The translations under genes were made by a program, and so were the position numbers. The notes below the pieces were generated by a model. That model ran no database searches. It had not been told where the DNA came from and was given only the letters and a program-made list of their open reading frames with translations. Below, in pieces: positions 49,228-59,400 of a stretch of 64,000 nt of DNA (position 1 is the stretch's first letter; each line of letters begins with the position of its first letter). The stretch spans positions 35,246 to 99,245 of the forward strand of contig NZ_JAQTLY010000009.1 in assembly GCF_028714655.1 (NCBI RefSeq). The letters run 5' to 3'. The stretch comes from Sulfurimonas sp. (GTDB lineage: Bacteria > Campylobacterota > Campylobacteria > Campylobacterales > Sulfurimonadaceae).

Positions 49228-49487
49228 GACCGATTGGGTATATGGTTTTACTTAATTCACATTTTCGTGATACTATTGCTTTTAGCGAGGCGGAAGCTAA
49301 AAGAGCGGCGGAGATGTTTTGTCCTGCTGCAAAGGGGAGAGTCGGTGTTAACGATGGTGAAGAGAAGCATAGTGTGGCGGATTTAGCGGCTATATTTGCT
49401 TCTTTGGACAAGAAAGAGAATAGGTTTGAAGTTCTTGAGCGGATAAAGAGTGAACTTGAAGATTATTGGCGGGGGAAATATTTTTAA
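49224..49487 (+). CDS. Small hypothetical protein, 87 aa
   Basis: Overlaps the Cys-rich gene (ATGA). Soluble; begins with strands (RPIGYMVLLNSHF), then an Ala/Glu helix (FSEAEAKRAAEMF) and a charged C terminus. Last gene of the topoisomerase unit. No family recognised. Confidence 0.6.
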   Translation: MRPIGYMVLLNSHFRDTIAFSEAEAKRAAEMFCPAAKGRVGVNDGEEKHSVADLAAIFASLDKKENRFEVLERIKSELEDYWRGKYF

Positions 49488-49517
49488 AATATGGTATATT
49501 CTGCTTCGTTTAATGTT

Positions 49518-49542
49518 AAATTTATTATAGTTTTATTATAAT
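49518..49542 (+). promoter_or_regulatory. Shared element promoter, copy 13 (no protein gene directly after)
   Basis: TTATTATAGT-T-TTATTATAAT. Unlike the other copies, the next 110 bp contain no start codon with RBS and lead to a terminator hairpin, so this copy probably makes a small RNA. Confidence 0.75.
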
Positions 49543-49547
49543 TTTCT

Positions 49548-49670
49548 CAAGCTTTTGGGTTTTACTTTCCTTCAACCAAAAGTGACACACTTTCCTTTTT
49601 GATAAATATAAACCCGTTTGGGCGGACTTCTTGCTAAAGTTCGTTCGGGTTTTCTTCTTTTTTTCTCTTT
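49548..49670 (+). ncRNA. Candidate small RNA
   Basis: Lies between promoter copy 13 and a terminator (49611-49651 plus T-rich tail). The predicted transcript is about 110-125 nt, without a credible reading frame. It contains CTTTTGGGTTTTACTTTCC followed by TTCAACCAAAAGTGACACAC, which can form an internal pairing (CTTTTGG with CCAAAAG). Existence is inferred from promoter plus terminator spacing. Confidence 0.5.
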
Positions 49671-49672
49671 TG
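49611..49672 (+). terminator. Terminator of the candidate small RNA
   Basis: AACCCG (49611-49616) with CGGGTT (49646-49651) outside, CGGACTT with AAGTTCG inside, then TTCTTCTTTTTTTCTCTTTT. Confidence 0.7.
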
Positions 49673-49731
49673 CCGTGCTTTTTGTTTTTGCAGATGGTAT
49701 AATACTTTTTATTTTTTAGCAAGGATTAGCT

Positions 49732-49923
49732 TTGGCTATATTTGAGATTTCCATTTTTGACTGGAGTGCTGTCTCTGGGAGGAAAAAACGGCTTGATTCT
49801 TTTGAGATTGAGGCGGATGGTAGGGCAGATGCAATGGATAAGGCACATACAATAGCCGCTGAGCGTTTGTGGGTGAAGCGGATTTTGGTGGAGATAAGAG
49901 AGATTAGCGTTTATGGGGGTTGA
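49732..49923 (+). CDS. Small hypothetical protein, 63 aa, TTG start
   Basis: TTG start with AAGGA eight bases before; a TATAAT box at about 49699-49704 may be its promoter. Sequence starts AIFEISIFDWSAVSGRKKRL and has an alternating strand-helix-strand composition. The next ATG follows three bases after the stop. No family recognised. Confidence 0.55.
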   Translation: MAIFEISIFDWSAVSGRKKRLDSFEIEADGRADAMDKAHTIAAERLWVKRILVEIREISVYGG

Positions 49924-49926
49924 TTC

Positions 49927-50067
49927 ATGCGCATTATTACTTTGAGTGTTGAGGATGATTTTTATTTAGAATTATTGGATTTTCTTGAAGGGAATAGGGA
50001 TTTTGTTGAAATTGTTGAGGATGTTGAAATTCAAAGTGAGGCTTTGGATAGAGAAGATGATTGTTGA
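49927..50067 (+). CDS. Very small acidic protein, 46 aa
   Basis: MRIITLSVEDDFYLELLDFL, then an acidic tail (about one third Asp/Glu, one terminal Cys). The N-terminal strand followed by a helix resembles the DNA-binding or antitoxin-type small proteins that begin M-[KR]-x-I-T-[LI]. It is paired with the 63-residue gene just upstream. An antitoxin role is speculative, and no toxin-like partner motif is visible. Confidence 0.5.
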   Translation: MRIITLSVEDDFYLELLDFLEGNRDFVEIVEDVEIQSEALDREDDC

Positions 50068-50100
50068 TGCGGAAGCATGACCTTTGGGTTACGCGTGCCC

Positions 50101-50391
50101 CTTGTGGGTATAAGCAAGCACCCGAGTGCACAAGAAAGCGGCTAAAGTCCGCTTCTCTCTAATTCTTAGAGAGTTACCCTACGGGGTTAAGGCAGCGCCA
50201 ACGCACTACAGGAGTAGTGCTTTTGGCATAAGCAAGCAAGCGGCTAAAGTCCGCTTCTCTCTAATTCTTAGAGAGTTACCCTACGGGGTTAAGGCAGCGC
50301 CAACGCACTACAGGAGTAGTGCTTTTGGCATAAGCAAGCAAGCGGCTAAAGTCCGCTTCTCTCTAATTCTTAGAGAGATTGCTTGCTTAAG
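50101..50391 (+). other. Hairpin cassette F, expanded by tandem duplication
   Basis: This fills most of the 380 bp before the giant gene. The final copy has outer stem TAAGCAAGCAA (50330-50340) with TTGCTTGCTTA (50379-50389), inner arms GCGG/CCGC and TCTCTCTAA/TTAGAGAGA, and the preceding hairpin GCCAA, CG, CACTAC, loop, GTAGTGC, TTTTGGC. The earlier copies carry the same left part but run on into TTACCCTACGGGGTTAAG instead of the closing arm. Confidence 0.72.
50136..50375 (+). repeat. 102-bp tandem repeat, 2.4 copies
   Basis: Two copies (50136-50237 and 50238-50339) look identical base for base, and a third starts at 50340 and diverges after the TTAGAGAG arm. Each contains hairpins GCGG/CCGC, CTCTCTAA/TTAGAGAG, ACCC/GGGT and the GCCAA...TTGGC stem-loop. 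The length is a multiple of three, which makes an artificial open frame across it. Confidence 0.9.
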
Positions 50392-50394
50392 CTT

Positions 50395-50419
50395 TTATTT
50401 ATTATAATCTTATTAAAAT
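50395..50419 (+). promoter_or_regulatory. Shared element promoter, copy 14
   Basis: TTTATTTATTATAAT-C-TTATTAAAAT, 29 bp before the ATG of the giant protein and six bases after cassette F. Confidence 0.72.
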
Positions 50420-50447
50420 AATCTAATTACTTTAATGGGGTTTTGAT

Positions 50448-53400
50448 ATGGAAGAGATACAGCAGCTAATAAATATAAGTAGGGATAACTATAAACTTAT
50501 TAGGCAAATCGGTTTAGATTTTGAAGCTGTTGAGGCGGCGGAGTTAGATTACTTTCGGGCTTTGCTTTTAGGCAACGGGAGTTATAACGCTAAAAAGTTT
50601 GAGATTTGGTGTGAAAATAATAATTTAAGTGATTTTTTTGACTCTGTTCAAAAAGATGTGGCGTATCTTAAAAAAATAAATGTTCTTACCTCTTCTAACG
50701 GGGTTGATTTTCAATTTCGTTCAGCTCGTGTTAAAAATACTCTTCTTTCATATCAAAAAAAATCAATTGAAAAAAATACACAACTTATCGCTCTTCTTGA
50801 TAGTGTTAAGGATGATAAGATTTATCGCTCTTTGACAAGGGATCAGGTGTCTCGTTTTGAAAAAGAGATTTTAAGTTCAAAAGAGAGGGTTGAGAAATTT
50901 TTGTCTTACTCTTCTATGCTTGGCGTTAATGATTTTAACAATAGTGTCGTCTCTTATTTGGCTTGTGTTGATAATAAAATAGAGCCGTCTTTGGTTAAGT
51001 CCCGTGAAGAGTGGCTTAATCTTGATATAAGGGGTCGTGGTGTTGAGATTTCACCAAAAGCGGCGGCGATTAGGGTTTTAGAGCCGTTGGTTTTAGGCGG
51101 TAAGCTTGTCGGGTATAAGCCTGTTGATTTGTTTGATATTTCACAAACAAATCTTTCAAAAGAGGATATCTCTTTTTTCTCCGGGTTTAGTGATGAGGAG
51201 ATTTTAAAAAGAGTTAGGGATAGTGTTGCTTCTTCTAGGGTTATTTCTGAAATTGTTGATGCAAATAAGGTTGAACTTGATGGTTCTTTGCAGAATGTGA
51301 TAGCTAAACTTGGCGGCTCGCTTGCGGATCATTATCTTTTAAGTGAGGATGAGCGCTCAATATTTGTTTACACTTTTACGAAATCCCTTGGGGTTGAGAG
51401 TTCTTTGAGCGTTAGTGATTTGGATGGTATAAAAAATAGAATTAAGAGTGCGTTAAGCACACTTAATTTAGTCAATAATGAGCTTCTTTTGGGAGATGTG
51501 CGTTCTAAACATATTTTGAAAGATAATCTATATTTTAATCTTGGGAAAAAAGATTCTGAGAATTTAAGTTCTGGTGAAATTGAAAAAAGAGTGGAGATGA
51601 GAGATGAGACCGAATATCGTCTTGGGTTGGATTTTCCCAAAATCAACTTAAGAGGGAGTTATCAGATTGCAAAAGAGATTCTTGATAATGAGGATATCTC
51701 TTTTGAGACGAACTTTGAGAGTTTGTTTGCGGTCACTAAAAAGCTGAATATAAAGAGTGGGGATTTCAAGGGGAAGAGTTTCGTTGTTGAAGACTCTTTG
51801 AATGATGATGAACTCAAAGAGTTTGTTGCTAGAGAGTTTTTGCAAAAACTCGTAGAAGAGAGATTGTCAAAACAAACTATAAAAAGGATAAATAATGAAT
51901 TTACAAGGGACAGCGAGCTATTCAGTCGGAAGTATTCGGACGATACTAGACGATTATATGATGAAAGAAGATTTGAAAAATCATCTCAAAATGGAGAGAG
52001 AGGGGACTCTTCTTCAGTTTCAGTACCACAAAGCGGAAGCGGCGATGGATATGCTGAACAACCTGATAGAGCAGGGGTTCAGGGAGAACGAGGCGTGGGA
52101 GATAGTATCCTCAGAGATGATTTACATGAAGTAGCCGAACTTAGTGATAGTGAAGCTAACAAAATTCATAATAAATTTAAAAAGTTTATTAAAGAGCTGG
52201 GAGAGGATATCCCTGTTCTCAACTCTACAGGGCTTCATAATATTCTTCATGGGGAGCATGAATTTATTAAGATTTATGCGACTAAGAGCGTTGATGATCA
52301 TATCAAAGTCGTTGACTTTGATATGTTTGGCGTTAGATATAGCGGGCAGACTTTGGCTGAATTTTCGCAAGCAATCCTCTCTAGTGATGCGTTTGAGATA
52401 TATAAAAAAGAATGGCTTATAAGCGATAATGACAAAGAAGCTATTATTAAGGCTACAGGGGAACTTGGTCTTACTCCTGAATTTTCAGATGAGACTTATA
52501 AAAAAATGTTTAGCGTTTCTCGTAAAGAGGCGATTGGCGATACTAATTCGGTTTTAACCCTTAAGCTCTCTGATGAGAGCGGGGTTATGGGCGTTATTGA
52601 ACAGATGAAGAGCTTTAGAAACAGATATCCACTCTTAAAAAGTGCAAAAGATGTGGGAGTGGTTAGTGATAAATATAGATATCTTTTTGAAAATGCGGTT
52701 TTTGGAGAGTTTAAACATACTCAAACTCGTGAGATATTAAATACTATGACGCTTGGCATTAAGTTGAGCAAGGATGAGTTTAAAGAGTTTAATAAATATT
52801 TGAGTCAAAATAAGATGGGGTATTATTCAAGGATTGCAAAATCTTTTATCATGACTGATGGAAAGATTTTGGATGCTTATAAAAAAGAGCAAAGAGCGGG
52901 AGGGTTAGAGGCGACTTCTTTGGATGGAGCGGATGAGAGCGTGGCTTCTATTGCGGTGGATAGCAATAACAAGAAAGAGAGCAAAAGAGAGCCTAGCGCT
53001 GATTTAATAAGAAATGCGGAGTTTATAAAAAGCAAGACGGGCTTAGATTATGCGATTAGACATCATCAAAATGCAACTTTTTTAACCGATAGGGTTGAGT
53101 TTGAATTTAGCGATGGCGGGCGGGGGTATAGTCTTTTGCTTCCGATTAATGATAAAGCGGCTTGGAGCGTGAAAGAGCGATGGCTTCGTTCTGATATGAA
53201 TAGAAAGCGATTTATTGAGAGTATAAATGAGACTTTAGAAAAGGAGCGTGGGGTGAGTGAGAGGACAACGGCGGTTAGTGCTGTTGGGGATAAGGGATTG
53301 CAACCCGAACTAAAACTCACTCTTCAAGTTGATATTCCTGAATTGGGTGTTAAAAAAGGGGATGTTATTACCCATAATGGCGAGACTGCGAATACTTTTA

Positions 53401-56400
53401 AATTTATAACTCCTTCAGGTAAAGCAGCGTATGTAAGTGTTGGCTTAGGAAAAACACATGATGAAGTCGCCCAAAAATATTTTGCTATAGATGCTAAAGA
53501 TTATTCCAAATACAAGCGAGGTGGGTTAGCTAAAGATGTTGAAACCTCTAAAAATGAGGAACTTGTTTCTTTATCCAATGAGAGTGGGCAACTTTACGGC
53601 AGTATAAATCTCAAAGATAAAGTTGCAAAAATTAGTTCTTTGGAAATAAAACCGTCTCTTCAAAAGAGCGGGTTTGGTTCTGCTTTGGTTAAAGAGTTTG
53701 AAGAAAGATGTTTGGCGGCTAAAATTACTGATGTTAGAATTGATGCCTATAAAAAATCTTTGGAATTTTGGAAAAAAATTGGATTTAGCGTAAGTTCAAA
53801 TCCGCAAATTATAGACGGCCATATTCAAGATTATTATGACGGCTCTAAGGTTTTATTTTCAAATATTTATCTTGGATTTGCTAATCGTTTAGAGGCGGCT
53901 CAAAGTAAAAAAGCTGTGACTGATCTATATTATGAGCTAAAAGAGAACTATGTTTCAAATAGTGAGTTTAACGAAGCTGAATATGAAGATATTAAGAAAA
54001 AAGTTGATGAAAAATTAGAGCAATTAGATGAGAAGATGAAAAATAGTCATTTAGAGAGTATTGCTTCTTTGAAATCGCAAGGGAATAGAGATTACCTCAA
54101 TTTATTGAGTGATTATAATTTAAAATATGAAGAGAATATATTAGATAGCGATATTGTGATGGAGAGAAAAGAGGGTGAAAAAGAGTCTCTTTTTCAGGAA
54201 TCGCATTTTAAATATGAAATAAGTGCCGACAGAAATTTGGTTACGGTTAGTAATTTAAAAGATTTTTATCTCTCAAAGGAGATAGAATCTAAATTTATTA
54301 ATAGACAAGTGCAATGGGAGATATTTTCTAATAAGTATATCTTTAATTTAAATGATGAGGCGCATGTTGCGTTATTGCGTGATGAGCTTGGGATTTTGGC
54401 GGATGCCAAAGAAGAGGTTTTTCAAGAAGCAAACCAAAGTGAATCAACGCTTTTGATTAATTCTCTCATTGAGTTTGCCAAAGCAAATTCGATAACTGTT
54501 AGAAAATCTAAAAATGGAACATTTTTTTATTATGGTGAAAAAGTTGAAAAAAATAAATTCAATATAGATGATGCGGGAAAGATAAAAAAATCGAACGGTA
54601 CAGAATTTGATTATAGATATCGGTCTTATTTTTCAAATGAAGAGAAAAATCCGTTTGCGGTTCAAGATGTTTTAGATGAGTTTGAATTATGGATTAAAGA
54701 GAGTAAAAAAGAGGTTAATAAAACCGATAATCTACAAAAAAACATAGCTGTGTCTGAAGTAGATAATTTTACAATTGAGTCGGATATTTCGCTTGGCGGG
54801 GCGAAAACTAAATTTAAAAATTATCTTGCAGGCGTAGAGGTTTTGAGAAAAGTTGAAGCGGGTGAAGAGATAAGTAAAGAGGATAGAATCGCTTTGTCAA
54901 AAATGCCCGGTGTCGGCACTATTGCGCAAGCGTTTCCACGAAGCGACGGAAGTGTTGCTCAGGGATGGGAGAGTGCGGCGATTGAGCTTAAAGAAGCTCT
55001 CTCTGATGCGGAGTACAAGCAGGCACAAAGGGCGACACTTGATGCTTATTACACGGATGAGAATATTATAAAAGCGATGTGGAGCGGAATTGAGCGATTT
55101 GGCTTTAAGGGCGGAAGTGTTCTGGAGCCTTCCGTGGGAGTCGGGAACTTTTTTGGCTATATGCCGAAAAGCTTAAAGCCAAATACTCAACTATTAGGGA
55201 TTGAGCTTGATAAAACCACTTCTAAGGTGGCGCAGATTCTCTATCCAAAGGCTAAGATTTATAATGTCGGGTTTGAGAAGTTTCAACTTCTCGGCGGGCA
55301 AAAAGCTTCTTTGGTAATCGGTAATCCGCCGTATGGAGCACATAAAATAAGTGATAAGACGAATGCGGAGCTTGACGGTAAGAATATTCACAACTATTTT
55401 ATGGGCAAAGCGATTGATTCACTAGAAGATGGGGGCGTGATGGCGATGGTTGTCTCTTCTAGCTTTTTAGACTCGTCAGATGTTTCAACTAGGGCTTATA
55501 TCGGCAAAAGTGCAAATCTTATCGGGGCGATAAGACTTCCAAAGGGGAGTTTTGGAAACGCTAATACGGAGATTGTGACGGATATCGTATTTTTGCAAAA
55601 ACGAGATCTTGGGATGGAGAGCAATCTTGATGATTGGCTTTATATCGGCGAGGTTAATGAGACTCCTATTAATAAATATTACGAGAAAAATCAAGAGAGA
55701 CTTCTTGGTATCTGGGGCAAGTATGGCACTATGTATCGTGGTGATGAACCCGGGCTTGTTGCTAGAGAGGGGCAAGATACTCAAGGGCTTTTAGATAGCG
55801 CTATTGAGGATTTGCCTCGATTTATTATGAGCCATAAGGATAACGCTTTGGCGGCTAAGATGGCGGATTTGAGCGATAAGAAGATAGAGAGCAATGCTCG
55901 CATTAATTCATATTTTATCAATGATGATAAGATATATAAGCGATTGGGGGATGTTAACGGCGAGGCTGTTGTTGAAGAGGTAACAACTCGGACTGATTCT
56001 AAAGGGAACGAAGCTCTACTTAGTGAGAGCGACATTTTAAGAATTAAGGGAATGATCTCTATTGCAGCTGTGGCTACAGAGCTGAGAGTTAAGCAGTTAG
56101 ATGAAGATGCTGCTGACGAAGTTATTGAGGCGAAGAGAGATGAGCTTAATGATACCTATGATAAATTCGTTAAAGAATTTGGGTTTTTAAGCAGGGGGAG
56201 CAATTCTCGTCTTTTTGAGGATGATGTTAATGCACCGTTCCTTTTAGCTTTGGAGAAAAAATATGATAAGGGCGTAAGCTCTGCGGTTGCTAAAAAGAAC
56301 GGGATTAATGCCGTAAGAGAGAGTGCTTCTAAAGCCGATATTTTCTTTAAAAGAACACAAACGCCTTATCGTGCGCCTGTGAGTGCGAAGTCGTTTGAAG

Positions 56401-59400
56401 ATGCGCTTAGTGTCTGCTTGGGAGAGAAGACTTATGTTGATATTCACTATATGTCTTTGCTTCTTAAAAAAGATGAAAAAGAAGTTGAGACTTATTTGAG
56501 CGATGACGGGTTTATCTTTGACGACCCCAATGAGGGGTGGGTCACCAAAGAGACTTATTTAAGCGGGAATGTTAAAGAGAAATATTCTCAAACTAATATT
56601 CCTCGCAATTTAGAGGCTCTTGAGAGCGTGCTTCCTGAAGATATCCCCGCTATTGACATTAGTGTTTCATGTGGGGCAGGGTGGCTTCCTGCTAAGGATG
56701 TTAAAGATTTTGTAACAGAGATTACGGGGGATGAGGGGAAATTCGCTTGTTTTTATACTCCGCTAAATGCCGCTTGGAATCTTGGGGATTTACGGGCTAG
56801 TAGTCGAAAAGCTGAGGAGTATGGGACACAAAGAAAGAGCGTGGACGATGTTCTTTTGGCGGCTTTAAATAACAGACAACTTACTGTTTATGATACGATT
56901 GGCAGTGGGAGCGATGCGAAGAAGGTGGTTAATCAAGATGATACTACCGCCGCTAATAATAAAGTGGACCTTGTAAAAGAGAGATGGTCGGAGTGGATTT
57001 GGGAGAGCGCTGAGAGACGAGAGCGACTTGGCAGAATGTATAATGATAAATTTAATGTTTATGCAAAAAGAGAGTTTGACGGCTCACACTTGAAGTTGTC
57101 AGGCAAAGTTGATGATAGCGTTATTGAATTTCGCCCGCATCAAAAAAATGGGGTTTGGCGGGCTTTGCAGAGCGGGCGGGCTTTGCTTGATCATACTGTG
57201 GGAAGTGGAAAAACTTTTACAGGGGTTGCGAGTGCTATGGAGCTAAAGAGAACCGCAAAGGCGAATAAGCCACTTGTGGTTGTTCCTAAACATCTTGTTT
57301 CGCAATGGGCGAAAGAGTGGTTGGAGTTGTATCCGAACGCCAATTTGCTAGTTCCGACAGAAAAGGATTTTACTCCTTCTAGGAGAAAACTTCTTATGTC
57401 GAGAATTGCCACGGGTGAATATGACGGGATTATTATTTCTCATTCTCATTTGGGGAAAATTGAGAATGATAGAGATTTTGAGATTCGATTTATTGAAAGT
57501 CAAATTCAAGAGATAAAAGATGCAATTAATGCCTTGAGGCTTGAAGACGGCAGGCATGGGATGACCGCTAAACAGTGGCAGTTGACGCAAGATAAGCTTG
57601 AATATAAGCTATCAGGTCTCATTAACAAGTCAAAAGATGACAATATAAGCTTTTTGGAGCTTGGGATTGACGCTATGATTGTTGATGAATTTCATGAGTT
57701 TAAGAATTTAGGATTTCACACCTCTTTGCAGAGGTTGGCAAAAGGATTGGGGAATCCGGCAGGGAGTCAAAAGGCGTTTGATATGTATATCAAAACGCAG
57801 AGTCTTTTGGAGAAGACTGGGAATAAGAATTTAATCGTTTTGACGGGAACGCCTATTAGTAATAGTATTGCGGAGATGTTTACGATTAAGAGATATTTAG
57901 CGGCGGATGAGCTAAAGGCGCAGGGCTTGAGTCATTTTGACGCTTGGGTAAAGCAGTATGCTGAGATTAAGACTGATTGGGAGTTGACGGCAAGTACACA
58001 ATATAAACTGGCCACTAGGTTGTCTAAGTTTAAAAATATGCCAGAGCTTATCGGGGCTTACTCTACTTTTGCGGATGTGGTAAACATTGATATGGTTAAA
58101 AAACAGCTTGCTAAAGAGGGGAAGACTTTGGATTTGCCGACAGTTAAAGACGGCAAGCCTAATAATATGATTGTCGAGAGAAGTGAAGAACAAGCGCAGT
58201 TTATTGGGGTTAAAGATGAGAAAGGTTTTTATGGCGAAAATAGCTTAGTCTATCGTAGTGAGAATTTGCCAAAAGGCAAACCTAAAAAGGGTGATGACAA
58301 CATGCTTGTTATCATGGGTCATGCTCGTAAAGCCTCTCTTGATATGAGGCTTATTAATGATTCTTATGGTGACTTCGAGGGTTCTAAAGTCAATAGATCT
58401 ATCGAGGATATGCTTGGAATATATAAAAAATGGGAGATTCTTAAAGGGGTTCAGCTTGTTTTTTGTGATTTATCGACTCCTAAAGGGGCGGTGGCTGATG
58501 AGAGAGCGAAGATACAAGAGCTTATAGCAAAAGCTGACAGCGGGGATGAGAGAGCGATCGAGGAGCTTGATAAAATATCGGCTGATGATTTGGACGCACT
58601 GGATAGCAAATTTAGCGTTTATGATGATATCAGATCTAAACTTATTGCAAATGGGGTTCGTGAAGATGAGATTGCATTCATTCATGATGCAAAAACTCCT
58701 TTGCAAAAAGAGGAGCTTTTTGCCAAAGTCAATGGGGGTAAAATAAGATTTTTACTTGGAAGTACATCTAAGATGGGTTCTGGGATGAATGTTCAAAAGA
58801 GACTTGTCGGGCTGCATCATCTTGATGTGCCATGGAGACCTTCAGATCTTGAGCAGAGAGAAGGACGGATAATCAGGCAAGGGAATCTTCTTTTCTCTTT
58901 ATATAAGGCGATTAAAGAGAGCGGGTACTCTTTGGCGGCTCTTAAAGATAACGAAAAATTCAAAGCTGTTTCTGAAGAGCTTGGAATCAAAGATGTGGCT
59001 ATTGAGAAGATAATCGCCGATGCGAAAGAGCATGGCGGTGATTTTGAGGTTGAGATAAATAGATATGCTACCAAAAACACGCTTGATAGCGGTTTGTGGG
59101 AAAAGATAGAAGCTAAGGCGAAATTTATCGCTCAAATACGATCAGGAGAGATTAAAGATAGAGAGGTCGAGGATATCACGGGTGAGGCTGCGAACGCCGC
59201 TGAGATGAAAGCGGCGGCGAGCGGAAACCCTTTTATGGTTGAAGAGATGAAGCTCAAAACCGATATTTCTAAGCTAGAAGCGATAAAGAAGAACTTTAAT
59301 CGCGGGCTTTATGATAGAGAAGCTAGGATTGCTTACTATCAAAAAGGGGTTGATTCTTTTGAGAATGATAAAGTTGCTTTTGAGCAGGATATGGGGAAAG

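Noticed and set aside
50160..50230. tRNA-like or integron attC-like fold in the cassettes
   Set aside because: No anticodon arm, no CCA end and no T-loop sequence. The attC core sites (GTTRRRY type) and their spacing are also absent.
50136..50375. CRISPR array
   Set aside because: Units are 102 bp and fully identical, with no unique spacers between short repeats and no cas genes nearby.
50126..50407. A 93-codon open frame across the tandem repeat
   Set aside because: It exists only because the repeat unit is 102 bp (34 codons). It runs through hairpin arms and overlaps the promoter of the giant gene, and has no RBS.
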